Position numbers and translations under genes: made by a program
From: Alphaproteobacteria bacterium
GTDB lineage: Bacteria > Pseudomonadota > Alphaproteobacteria > SHVW01
Direction: 5' to 3'
Length of the DNA: 32,218 nt
NCBI GenBank assembly: GCA_009694085.1
Contig: SHVW01000022.1
Location: 1 to 32,218, forward strand
The notes under the pieces: generated by a model
The model's database searches: none
Seen by the model: the letters and a program-made list of their open reading frames with translations, nothing else
What the model was told of the DNA's origin: nothing
Shown here: positions 1-6,934 of the stretch, piece by piece
Layout: the number at the start of each line of letters is the position of its first letter
Numbering within the stretch: the stretch's first letter is position 1

Positions 1-150
1 GCCAGCCGCGTATCGACCACGCGCGAGACCGTGGCACGCGTTTTCGGCGACCTGGCCCAGCAGGGGATTATTCACCGCGAGGGCGATGCGCTCCGGGTCG
101 GCGATTTGCAGAAATTGGAAGAGATGGTCCTTCAGTTTTGCAGCGAGTAG
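1..150 (+). CDS. Crp/Fnr-family transcriptional regulator, C-terminal end (partial)
   Basis: The window opens inside this gene; 49 codons and the stop TAG remain. The visible part is the winged-helix DNA-binding domain. The recognition helix reads TTRETVARVFGDL, followed by the wing (QQGIIHREGDALRVGDLQKLEEM). The R-E-T-V-x-R string matches the RETVGR helix of E. coli CRP, whose Arg, Glu and Arg contact TGTGA half-sites, rather than the FNR helix. Two TGTGA-N6-TCAC sites lie about 100 and 265 bp downstream, which fits regulation of the following transcripts by this protein. The cyclic-nucleotide-binding or sensor domain is outside the window, so the ligand (cAMP, oxygen via Fe-S, NO) cannot be judged. 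The family call is firm; the subfamily is not. Confidence 0.85.
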   Translation, partial: ASRVSTTRETVARVFGDLAQQGIIHREGDALRVGDLQKLEEMVLQFCSE

Positions 151-247
151 ATTTTAAAGGACAACACTTTAATAATAGATAGTTATATTATTTTTATAAT
201 CTAAAACATTATTAAACGTCAGCTCGGATTCCAACAAATTTCCCCAC
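151..247. other. AT-rich intergenic stretch
   Basis: The first ~85 bases after the regulator stop are visibly much richer in A+T than the GC-rich surroundings. They contain a perfect TATAAT at 195-200 on the plus strand and a weak hairpin (TAAAG/CTTTA, 155-171). There is no convincing -35 partner at 17 bp. It may be a promoter region for the elements downstream. No coding sequence was recognised here. Confidence 0.4.
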
Positions 248-265
248 CTGTGACGACGGTCACAG
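248..265. promoter_or_regulatory. CRP/FNR-type operator, site 1
   Basis: CTGTGAC-GACG-GTCACAG is a perfect 7-bp inverted repeat. Its core TGTGA-N6-TCACA (249-264) equals the CRP consensus. It is centred at 256.5, in the gene-free region downstream of a Crp/Fnr gene whose recognition helix carries the CRP-like RETVxR residues. Confidence 0.6.
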
Positions 266-360
266 CGTTCGACGCGGAAGGGAGCGATGCTGTCCTTGTC
301 GGCGGATCGTTCCCCACGAATGGTTGGCCGGCATTTCGTACCCCGCGTATCGCACAAACT

Positions 361-405
361 GGGCCGGCCTCTGCGCCGGCCCGTATTTCGCCGGCCCGTA
401 TTTCG
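361..405 (+). repeat. GC hairpin with tandemly duplicated 3' arm
   Basis: GGGCCGGC (361-368) and GCCGGCCC (375-382) form a perfect 8-bp stem with a 6-nt loop, followed by GTATTTCG. The 15-bp unit CGCCGGCCCGTATTT occurs twice in tandem (374-388 and 389-403), so the 3' arm and its short T tail are duplicated. It resembles a weak intrinsic terminator for a transcript that could start downstream of operator site 1. The T tract is short, so terminator function is uncertain. Confidence 0.45.
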
Positions 406-412
406 ATTGAGG

Positions 413-428
413 TGTGACGACCGTCACC
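413..428. promoter_or_regulatory. CRP/FNR-type operator, site 2
   Basis: TGTGACGACCGTCACC has the TGTGA-N6-TCAC layout and matches site 1 at 14 of 16 positions. It is centred at 420.5. A TAGGAT hexamer at 453-458 could act as a -10 element, which would place the site about 42-45 bp upstream of the start of transcription, close to the classical class II activator position. The likely target is the small RNA candidate at 463-544. Confidence 0.55.
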
Positions 429-462
429 GCGCCGGGGGGGCTCGCGGCACGTTAGGATCGAA

Positions 463-544
463 GCATCGAGAGACCATCACCCTCCTCCTCTCGGACTGGC
501 AACCTCCCCCGGGCCGGAGCCCCCTCCGGCCCGGTTTTCTTTTT
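463..544 (+). ncRNA. Candidate small RNA with CCUCCU motifs
   Basis: There is no plausible reading frame here, yet the stretch has transcription-unit structure: an operator (413-428), a -10-like TAGGAT (453-458) and a strong intrinsic terminator (509-544). The predicted transcript is about 80 nt. Upstream of the terminator hairpin it holds two single-stranded C-rich motifs, CCTCCTCCTC (481-490) and ACCTCCCCC (502-510). These are complementary to Shine-Dalgarno sequences and are typical of several trans-acting alphaproteobacterial small RNAs. The exact 5' end is inferred only. The alternative is a terminator read-through region without a discrete RNA. Confidence 0.45.
509..544 (+). terminator. 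Rho-independent terminator
   Basis: CCGGGCCGGAG (509-519) and CTCCGGCCCGG (524-534) form a perfect 11-bp stem with a CCCC loop, followed by TTTTCTTTTT. It points rightward and lies upstream of the DUF2806-like gene, so it must end a transcript that starts in the intergenic region. Confidence 0.85.
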
Positions 545-617
545 GCAAGGCCTTCGGCCTTGCCCGGGGCACGCAATCCTGCATCATGGGCCCCTTGCCG
601 CAACTCGAGCAGGTCCC

Positions 618-1481
618 ATGCCCGCGCGCGATCTATCCCCCACGCCGATTCCGAGCCAGGCGCTGCTCGATGCGCTCCAGGTCGAGCTTGGTTTCGAACG
701 TGCCGGCAGCTTGGCGACGTTGCGCGACCGCGCTTCCCGCCGGCTGGAGCGGCAGGAAGCGCGGCGGCAGATCAACCTGGAAAACATCGCCCGGCGCACG
801 CTCGATCGGGTGGCGATCGATGCCGCCGGCGCGATCGATCCGCTTTGGCTCGCGCGCTTCGCCGAATCGGCAGCCGAGATCGAAGACGAATCGCTCCAGG
901 ATCTGTGGTCGCGCGCACTGGCGCAGGAGGCGACGCGACCCGGCGCCATTTCGTTGCGCACCTTGACCGTATTGCGCGACCTGTCCGGCCCTCATGTCTC
1001 GCTTTTCGCCGGATTTGCGCGCTTCGCGATCAACAATTTCGTGATGCGGCTGGAGGAGGCCTTTTTCGAAGGCAAGGGCCTAGCACCGGACGACCTTCTG
1101 CTGTTCGAAGAACTCGGCCTGCTCCGACCGGGTTCGGGCCAGGTCAAGACGTTCAAAAGCCAAAGCGAAGATAGCTATGTCACCCATCTGCTCTACCGCG
1201 ATCAGGTGTTGCGGGTGACGCACGAAACCAACAAAAAACCGCTCGCCCTGCCTTGCCACCGATTGACCGCAGCCGGTGCCGAGTTGGCTGAAATCCTGCC
1301 GGTCGAAGAAGACAGCGACTACATCGTCGGCATGACGGGATGGCTGGCCAAGCGCGGCTATCGTGTGGCGCAGGCGCGTATCAACGCGCGTTCCGATCGC
1401 AACACGGTGACCAGTCATTCCCCGTTCTGCGAACTTTATCCCTATGACCGCCGCCGCCGTTTGAAACGCGCCGGCCGTTAA
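618..1481 (+). CDS. DUF2806 domain protein
   Basis: A 287-residue cytoplasmic protein of unknown function. Residues ~88-130 carry the signature EIEDESLQDLWSRALAQE followed by a GAISLRTLTVLRDLS segment, as in DUF2806-type proteins. Near the C-terminus LTAAGAELAEI resembles a winged-helix end. No signal peptide or membrane span is visible. I chose ATG 618 because AGGT lies just upstream; the longer reading frame begins with TTG at 543 inside the T tract of the terminator, which is implausible. The gene stands alone and faces a leftward gene group. Some family members sit in defence or accessory regions, but nothing here shows such a role. Confidence 0.65.
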   Translation: MPARDLSPTPIPSQALLDALQVELGFERAGSLATLRDRASRRLERQEARRQINLENIARRTLDRVAIDAAGAIDPLWLARFAESAAEIEDESLQDLWSRALAQEATRPGAISLRTLTVLRDLSGPHVSLFAGFARFAINNFVMRLEEAFFEGKGLAPDDLLLFEELGLLRPGSGQVKTFKSQSEDSYVTHLLYRDQVLRVTHETNKKPLALPCHRLTAAGAELAEILPVEEDSDYIVGMTGWLAKRGYRVAQARINARSDRNTVTSHSPFCELYPYDRRRRLKRAGR

Positions 1482-1500
1482 TTCAACACGACCGGGGGAC

Positions 1501-2266
1501 TTAAGACCCGCTGGGGCGCGGCGTTCTGTGCGGTTGAGACCGTTCGGCCGGGGCTGATTTCTGCTGGTTTCGCTGCGCGGCCTCGGGGAGAGGCGCGATT
1601 TTGGGTGCTGCCTCGCGCGCGCTGGCCCACACCTTTTCGGTCGTCGCCTTGGCCGCCACGCGCGGCGCCGCCGGTGCGGCCTCCGGTTTCTCGATCGGAG
1701 CCATGACGGTCGGTTGGGCCGGCGTCTTCGGCAAATTGGGCATCATCTCGACCACATTCGACGCGGCCGCGGCCGGCTTCTCTTCCACCGGCAGAGGTGC
1801 CGGCGCCGGCTTCGGCGATTGGTGCCGCTCCAACGGCACCACCACAGGCGTCGGGCGCGCCGGGCGGGGTGCCGGTTCGATCGCCGCCGGCCGCTGGGGC
1901 ACCGGGCCTCGGTTCGGGCTGTTTGATTTCGGCAAGACGAGGCGGCGCAGGCCGTGCCGGCATGGCCTCGACGATCGGGGTCAGCAAGGCCGGCGTCGGC
2001 AATTTGGCGAGCGCCTGCACGGGTTCGCCGGCATTTCCGACCGACTCGCGCGCCTGCTCGAATGCGGTATGGCCGATCTGATTACGCTTGGTTCCGGGTA
2101 GGGCGTTGAACACGGAACTGGCCGTGAGATAATCGACAAGATCTCCAGTTTCGTATGCATTTTTAATGGTTTGATAGACTAAGCTAACCTTTCCCATAAC
2201 CTTATGCGAGGCATCGGACAGGATCCCCATGGCACGACGCTGCATGTCATCGAAGTCGGACGCCAT
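1501..2266 (-). CDS. Pro/Ala-rich hypothetical protein, probably frameshifted
   Basis: Reading from ATG 2266, the first ~110 residues form a plausible folded domain (start MASDFDDMQRRAMGILSDAS, then YQTIKNAYETGDLVDYLTASS). The same frame then runs into Gly/Arg-rich text with poor third-position GC. From about 1890-1940 a second frame takes over with coherent Pro/Ala/Lys-rich sequence (RPAAIEPAPRPARPTPVVVP, EEKPAAAASNVVEMMPNLPK) and GC-rich third positions, stopping at 1501. The unshifted frame would instead stop at 1478, overlapping the convergent DUF2806-like gene. I therefore infer one indel near 1890-1940. The domain is not recognised. It follows bactofilin by 63 bp on the same strand and may share its operon; a Pro-rich tail could be a flexible or interaction region. 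Confidence 0.5.
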
Positions 2267-2329
2267 AGAGCGGAAAAACCTTGCAATTCCAACGCGGCCT
2301 CTTAAAAGACCGCTCCTACCGGATGAATC

Positions 2330-2809
2330 TTAAGGCAAATATGTGCCCGACGCCAGCGCCGTTGGTCGGTCGAGGGTGCGCAACGCCTCCGGCTTGCCCC
2401 GGAGCATGCTGCAATCGGCGTCAAGATAGGCGCCGCGTTCGACCGACAGACTCTCATAGGACAAAGAGCCCAGCACCCGGCATGTGGCGCCGAGTTTGAC
2501 CGCGTGGCCGACGATGCTGCCGCTGACCTCGCCGTGGACGGTAACGTCGCGGGCAACAATGTTGCCGTTGACCGCGCCGGTCCGTCCGATCAGCAACACG
2601 CGGCAGGCGACGTTACCATCCATCACGCCATCGAGTTCGATGTCGCCCTCGCTCCGGATATTTCCTTGAAATACAATTTTGGCGGCAAGTACGGCCGTCT
2701 TATTGGGCGGAACGGTTTTCACCCAGACCTCCAGGGATGAAACGGGCGGCGCGACAGCAGTTACCTGTGCCGCGACCCGATTTGTAACAGATTTTCCGAT
2801 CTCGCCCAA
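2330..2809 (-). CDS. Bactofilin (polymer-forming cytoskeletal protein)
   Basis: A 159-residue protein with the beta-helical bactofilin core at about residues 40-130: repeated short turns such as VFQGNIRSEGDIELDGVMDGNV, GAVNGNIVARDVTVHGEVSGSI and RVLGSLSYESLSVERGAYLD. Bactofilins self-assemble without nucleotides into membrane-associated filaments and act as scaffolds in cell shape, stalk or polarity functions. The N-terminal ~35 residues are a disordered lead. The start given is TTG 2809, the only in-frame start after the TAA at ~2840; no ATG fits this frame. It lies 30 bp downstream of the FliL-like fragment and upstream of the Pro/Ala-rich gene, so it probably belonged to a three-gene unit whose 5' end is lost. 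Confidence 0.88.
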   Translation of the reverse strand: MGEIGKSVTNRVAAQVTAVAPPVSSLEVWVKTVPPNKTAVLAAKIVFQGNIRSEGDIELDGVMDGNVACRVLLIGRTGAVNGNIVARDVTVHGEVSGSIVGHAVKLGATCRVLGSLSYESLSVERGAYLDADCSMLRGKPEALRTLDRPTALASGTYLP

Positions 2810-2839
2810 GCCGCCATCGACGGTTGGCGCATACGCGGC

Positions 2840-3142
2840 TTACTGGACGCGCAGATCGCTGATATTGACGCTCAGAATCTCCAGGGGCGGTTTGAACACG
2901 GCCCGCATCCGCTCCACCAGGTCTTGCCGCATCTTGATAAAGCCGGGATCGTCCAAAAATTTATCCGGATCCTGGCGATGGAAATAGGTCGCCACGACGT
3001 CCTGCAAACGCGCCAAATTGGCTTTGCAGCGCTCGATATCTTCCTCCCTTTTCAATTTGATGTTCAGTTTCAACTGCAAGAACAGCCCGTAAGGCCCCCC
3101 CTTGCGCCCAAGGGCAACGGCGGCGGGGTCTTTCTGTACCAC
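2840..3142 (-). pseudogene. FliL-like protein, N-terminally truncated
   Basis: The reading frame gives 100 residues that resemble the C-terminal periplasmic part of FliL-type proteins: a KDPAAVAL...LFLQLKLNIKL strand segment, then LARLQDVVATYF, then FIKMRQDLVERMRAVF and the terminal LEILSVNISDLRVQ. FliL is a single-span inner-membrane protein of about 160-200 residues that supports the flagellar stator. The N-terminal tail and membrane span are absent. The frame starts at GTG 3142, exactly where sequence belonging to a dehalogenase on the other strand begins, so the 5' part appears deleted. Translation of the remainder from GTG is possible but it would not be anchored. The family assignment is moderate. 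Confidence 0.5.
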
Positions 3143-3145
3143 TAC

Positions 3146-3672
3146 CCCCGGCTGGCCGTGCTCGACATCTGCCCGACCCTGGAGATGTTCGAGTCAACCG
3201 ACCGGGCCTTCGCCACGGGGTACTATCACTGGTTCTTCCTGATCCAACCCTTCGACCTGCCCGAGCGCATGATCGGCGCCGATCCCGAATTCTATCTACG
3301 CCGGAAGCTCGGTCATTGGGGGCGCGACAGCGGCGCGTTTACGCCGGAGGCCATGGCCGAATACATCCGCTCTTTCAGCGACCGCGCAACGATTCATGCG
3401 ACCTGCGAGGACTATCGCGCGGCGGCTGGCATCGACCTCGACCACGACCGAGCCGACCGGTACGTCAAGCTGGCCTGTCCTCTGTTGGCGTTGTGGGGCG
3501 CCAAGGGGTTCGTCGCGCGCAGCTTCGACGTGCTCGACGTCTGGCGCCGCCGAGCGGCGGACGTCGGCGGCGCAGCGCTGCCCTCCGGCCATTTCCTGGC
3601 CGAGGAAGCGCCGGATGAAACCTATCGGGCCCTGGTCGATTTCCTATCGCGAGCCCTGGAGCGACAGAACTT
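3146..3672 (+). pseudogene. Haloacetate (fluoroacetate) dehalogenase, 5'-truncated remnant
   Basis: From codon 3149 the translation matches the second half of alpha/beta-hydrolase haloacetate dehalogenases: RLAVLDICPTLEMF, FATGYYHWFFLIQPFDLPER, TIHATCEDYRAAAGIDL, CPLLALWGAKGFV, LPSGHFLAEEAP. By family knowledge, the Asp of VLDICPT (acid), His-Trp of YYHWFF and Tyr of DYRA (halide pocket) and His of GHFL (catalytic base) are kept. The oxyanion loop, the nucleophile Asp with its carboxylate-binding Arg residues (GHDRG region) and the rest of the first ~130 residues are missing. There is also no in-frame stop after the domain; the frame stays open through the next gene. It cannot be an active enzyme. 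Its 5' break coincides with the break of the FliL-like gene. Confidence 0.85.
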
Positions 3673-3719
3673 GGGAACGATCTTGCCTAAAGCATCGGTT
3701 TCGCCACATATAGCCCGCC

Positions 3720-4436
3720 ATGACCGACAAGCCCCCGGCTTCCCCCGCGTCAATCCCGGCAACCGCCTTCCACACCAGTGTGATCGTGCGGCTGCGCGCC
3801 TATTTCCTGGCCGGTGTGCTGATCACCGCGCCGATCGGCATCACGATCTATCTGGCCTGGCAGTTCATCCGCTACGTCGACACCACCGTCGCGCCGCTGC
3901 TGCCCGACCGCTACCACCCGGCGACCTACCTGCCGTTCTCGGTCCCTGGCTTCGGCGTCGTGATGGTTGTGGTTGGGTTGACCCTGATCGGTTTTTTCAC
4001 GGCCGGCTTTGTCGGCCGCTTCCTCGTGCGGGTCAGCGAAAGCGTGCTCAGCCGCATGCCCGTGGTGCGCGGCCTCTACGGCGCGATCAAGCAGATTTTC
4101 GAGACCGTCTTCAAGAGCCAGTCCAACGCTTTCCAACAAGTCGTGTTGGTCGAATTTCCCTGCCCCGAGGCCTGGTCCATGGGCTTCATCTCGGGCAACA
4201 CCGAGGGCGAGGTGGGCGACAATCTGCCCAACGACATGGTCAACGTGTTCGTGCCCATGACGCCCAACATCACCTCGGGCTATTTGATCTTCGTGCCCCG
4301 GCGCAAGCTGGTGCCGCTATCCATGTCGGTGGAGGACGGGCTGAAGATGGTGATCTCCATCGGCATCGTCACGCCGCCGGACCGCCGGCTGGAGCGGGTG
4401 GCGGAACTGGCGCGGAGCCAGCAGGCCGCGCAGTAG
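3720..4436 (+). CDS. DUF502 family membrane protein
   Basis: A 238-residue inner-membrane protein of the DUF502 family, function unknown. Two hydrophobic spans are visible: residues ~24-50 (LRAYFLAGVLITAPIGITIY) and ~72-98 (VPGFGVVMVVVGLTLIGFF). They are followed by the family's conserved loops SRMPVVRGLYGAIKQIFETV, NAFQQVVLVEFPCPEAWSMG and VFVPMTPNITSGYLIFVP. The C-terminal ~100 residues are soluble. ATG 3720 has no Shine-Dalgarno; an AT-rich CATATA lies just upstream and the message may have a very short leader. The gene sits between the dehalogenase relic and convergent recG, with about 80 bp to the recG stop. Confidence 0.9.
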   Translation: MTDKPPASPASIPATAFHTSVIVRLRAYFLAGVLITAPIGITIYLAWQFIRYVDTTVAPLLPDRYHPATYLPFSVPGFGVVMVVVGLTLIGFFTAGFVGRFLVRVSESVLSRMPVVRGLYGAIKQIFETVFKSQSNAFQQVVLVEFPCPEAWSMGFISGNTEGEVGDNLPNDMVNVFVPMTPNITSGYLIFVPRRKLVPLSMSVEDGLKMVISIGIVTPPDRRLERVAELARSQQAAQ

Positions 4437-4514
4437 GGTTTAGGGGTTTGCTAACAGGCCAGGCAAGCACAAGAACGCGCAACATCGCGGCACCTTGGAA
4501 CGGTATGCACTTCA

Positions 4515-6626
4515 TCATCCGCTCCTCAAATTCTTCACCGCCGCATCGCGCTGGAACAGGTACAGCAACACCCGCAGCGCCTTCCCGCGTTCCCCCATCA
4601 AATCAGGATCGCGGCCCTGGATCAGCTTCACATCGTCGCGCGCGGCGGCCAGCAACTCGCCATGGACGGCCAGATTGGCCAAGCGAAACTCGGGCAAACC
4701 GCTCTGGCGCGTGCCGAGCAATTCGCCGGCGCCGCGCAGGCGAAGATCCTCCTCGGCGATGCGGAAGCCGTCCTCGGTTTCGCGAATGATCTGCAGGCGC
4801 GACCGCGCCACCTCGGTCAGCGGCGTTTGGTAGAGCAGGATGCAGGTGGATTTAGCCTGGCCCCGGCCGATCCGGCCGCGCAATTGGTGAAGCTGCGCCA
4901 GGCCGAAGCGTTCGGCATGTTCGATCACCATGATTGTGGCGTCGGGCACGTCGACGCCGACCTCGATCACCGTGGTGGCGACCAGGATGTCGAGCCCGCC
5001 GCCCGGTGTGGCGAAGGCCTCCATGGCACGGTCGCGCTCCGGCCCCTTCATCTGGCCGTGGACCAGGCCGACGCGCTCGCCGAATCGTCCGCGCAGCTCG
5101 GCCTGGCGGTCGGCGGCGGCGGCCAAATCGGTCAACTCGGATTCCTCGACCAGGGGACAGACCCAATAGACCTTGGCGCCCGCCACGACCGCGCGGCCGA
5201 CGGCATCGACCACCTCGGCCATGCGGTCGAGCGGCACGGTGCGGGTGTCGATGGGCTGCCGGCCCGCCGGCTTCTCGGTCAGGCGCGAGGCGTCGAGATC
5301 GCCATAGGCGGTCAGCTTCAGGGTGCGCGGGATCGGCGTTGCCGTCATCACCAGCATGTCCACCGCCTTGCCCTTGGCTGCCAGCGTGACGCGCTGGTGG
5401 ACGCCGAAGCGGTGCTGCTCGTCGATCACGGCCAACGCCAAATCATGAAATTCCACCTCGTCCTGGAACAGGGCGTGGGTCCCGATGGCGATATCGACGG
5501 TGCCGCCGGCCAGTCCATCCAGCACCGCGGCGCGCGCCTTGCCGCGGTCGCGCCCGGTCAGCAAGGCGATGCGCACGCCTGAAGCAGCCGCAATGGGTGC
5601 AATGGTCTGGAAATGCTGGCGCGCGAGAATTTCGGTCGGCGCCATCAAAGCGGCCTGCGCGCCGGTTTCGACGGCGTTGAGCATGGCCAGCAGGGCCACG
5701 ATGGTCTTGCCGCTGCCCACATCGCCCTGGAGCAGGCGCAACATGCGCAAGGGCTCGGCCATATCGGCCAGAATCTCGGCCAGCGCGTTCTTTTGCGAGC
5801 CCGTGAGTTCGTAGGGCAGGGCGGCGAGCGCCAGGGCGCGCAGGCGGCCGTCGCCGGCAACCACCCGGCCCATCAACTTGCGCTGATGGGCACGCACCAG
5901 GGCGAGGGCGAGCTGATTGGCCAGCAATTCGTCATAGGCCAGCCGCTGGCGGACCGGATGGGTCGGCTCCAGATCGGCTTCGCCCTCGGGCCCATGGGCG
6001 GCGGTCAGCGCGGCGCGCCAAGTCGTCCAGCCCTGCTGTTTCAGCCAGGCCGGATCCTGCCATTCCGGCAATTCCGGCGCGCGGGCGAGCGCGGCGCGGA
6101 TGGCCTTGCCGACGATCTTCAAGGTCAACCCGGCCGTCAACGGATAGACCGGTTCGACCGCCTGAAGCCCCGCGGCTTCTTCCACGGTGACGATATGGTC
6201 GGGGTGGCCCATCTGGAGCTGGTCGTTGAACGCCTCGATCTGGCCGCTGACCACCCGCGTTTCGTTGGGCGGCAGCAGCTTGGTCAGCCAATCCTGGCGC
6301 GCGTTGAAAAACACGAGCTGGAGCGTGCCGGTCTCGTCGGCGCAGATGACCTTGTAGGGCCGGCGCGGATTGTGCGGCGGTTCGTGTTTCCACACCTTGA
6401 CCGTGATGGTGGCGACGCGGCCGGGTATCGCGTCGCGAATCTTAGGCGCGTAGCGCCGGTCGATCAGCCCGGCCGGCAGATGCCAGAGCAAATCCACCAC
6501 ATGGGCGCCTACGGCCTTTTTGACCAATTTGCCCAAGCGCGGGCCGATGCCGGAAAGCGCGGTCACGGGCGCGAAGAGGGGGAACAGGATTTCCGGGCGC
6601 ATGGGTTGCTGATGGCTGACAGACAT
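4515..6626 (-). CDS. recG: ATP-dependent DNA helicase RecG
   Basis: A 703-residue full-length RecG, the superfamily 2 helicase that remodels stalled forks and branch-migrates Holliday junctions. The N-terminal wedge/OB domain spans ~1-260 (TALSGIGPRLGKLVKKA at the start; TGTLQLVFFNARQDWL in the OB fold). Walker A GDVGSGKT is near residue 300, DEQHRFG (motif II) near 400, TATPIPRTL (motif III) follows, and the motif VI/TRG region has QLRGRIGRG. The C-terminal RecG domain ends at VKNLRSG. ATG 6626 is the longest start; ATG 6602 (MRPEILFPLFAPV) is an equally good alternative that matches where many homologues begin and leaves the sdhE promoter free. It is divergent from sdhE, an arrangement common in alphaproteobacteria. 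Confidence 0.97.
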   Translation of the reverse strand: MSVSHQQPMRPEILFPLFAPVTALSGIGPRLGKLVKKAVGAHVVDLLWHLPAGLIDRRYAPKIRDAIPGRVATITVKVWKHEPPHNPRRPYKVICADETGTLQLVFFNARQDWLTKLLPPNETRVVSGQIEAFNDQLQMGHPDHIVTVEEAAGLQAVEPVYPLTAGLTLKIVGKAIRAALARAPELPEWQDPAWLKQQGWTTWRAALTAAHGPEGEADLEPTHPVRQRLAYDELLANQLALALVRAHQRKLMGRVVAGDGRLRALALAALPYELTGSQKNALAEILADMAEPLRMLRLLQGDVGSGKTIVALLAMLNAVETGAQAALMAPTEILARQHFQTIAPIAAASGVRIALLTGRDRGKARAAVLDGLAGGTVDIAIGTHALFQDEVEFHDLALAVIDEQHRFGVHQRVTLAAKGKAVDMLVMTATPIPRTLKLTAYGDLDASRLTEKPAGRQPIDTRTVPLDRMAEVVDAVGRAVVAGAKVYWVCPLVEESELTDLAAAADRQAELRGRFGERVGLVHGQMKGPERDRAMEAFATPGGGLDILVATTVIEVGVDVPDATIMVIEHAERFGLAQLHQLRGRIGRGQAKSTCILLYQTPLTEVARSRLQIIRETEDGFRIAEEDLRLRGAGELLGTRQSGLPEFRLANLAVHGELLAAARDDVKLIQGRDPDLMGERGKALRVLLYLFQRDAAVKNLRSG

Positions 6627-6644
6627 ATTCGAAGGCTCTATACC
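6616..6644 (+). promoter_or_regulatory. Candidate sigma70 promoter for sdhE
   Basis: CTGACA (6616-6621, 5/6 to TTGACA), 17-bp spacer, TATACC (6639-6644, 4/6 to TATAAT). Transcription would start about 11 nt before the sdhE ATG. It overlaps the first codons of the longest recG frame. Confidence 0.45.
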
Positions 6645-6661
6645 ATAGCCCCGCCACAGCC

Positions 6662-6925
6662 ATGACCGACACGCAAGATATCCGCCTGAAGAAATTGCTC
6701 TTTCGCAGCCAGCACCGGGGGACGCGGGAGAGCGATCTATTGCTCGGCGGTTTCGCCGCCGCCAACCTCGCGACCATGACGCCGGAGCAACTCGATCGCT
6801 ACGAGGCGTTGCTGGAGGAAAACGACGCCGATCTGATCGACTGGATCACCGGCCGTTCGGCGCCGCCCGTAAGCCGCGATCATGATATTCTAAACCTCTT
6901 AGTTAACTTTAGATTAAAGACATAG
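6662..6925 (+). CDS. sdhE: FAD assembly factor SdhE (succinate dehydrogenase assembly factor 2)
   Basis: An 87-residue small helical protein. The N-terminal RGxxE motif is present (HRGTRESDLLLGGF), the surface that promotes covalent FAD attachment to the SdhA flavoprotein of complex II. MTPEQLDRYEALLEENDADLIDWITG is the typical second half. It sits between recG (divergent) and mfd (9 bp downstream), the usual alphaproteobacterial position. The last ~15 codons are unusually AT-rich (6885-6925), perhaps because they double as the mfd promoter region. Confidence 0.93.
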   Translation: MTDTQDIRLKKLLFRSQHRGTRESDLLLGGFAAANLATMTPEQLDRYEALLEENDADLIDWITGRSAPPVSRDHDILNLLVNFRLKT

Positions 6926-6934
6926 AAAATTGAT

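Noticed and set aside
2924-4789. A 621-codon open frame on the plus strand that begins over the FliL-like gene and passes through the dehalogenase relic and the DUF502 gene
   Set aside because: Only the middle part (3149-3672) has protein similarity. The first part is antisense to the FliL-like gene and the last part is an out-of-frame reading of DUF502 and antisense recG.
5613-6665. A 350-codon plus-strand frame opposite recG that overlaps the sdhE start
   Set aside because: Antisense shadow of recG; sdhE has its own start and promoter.
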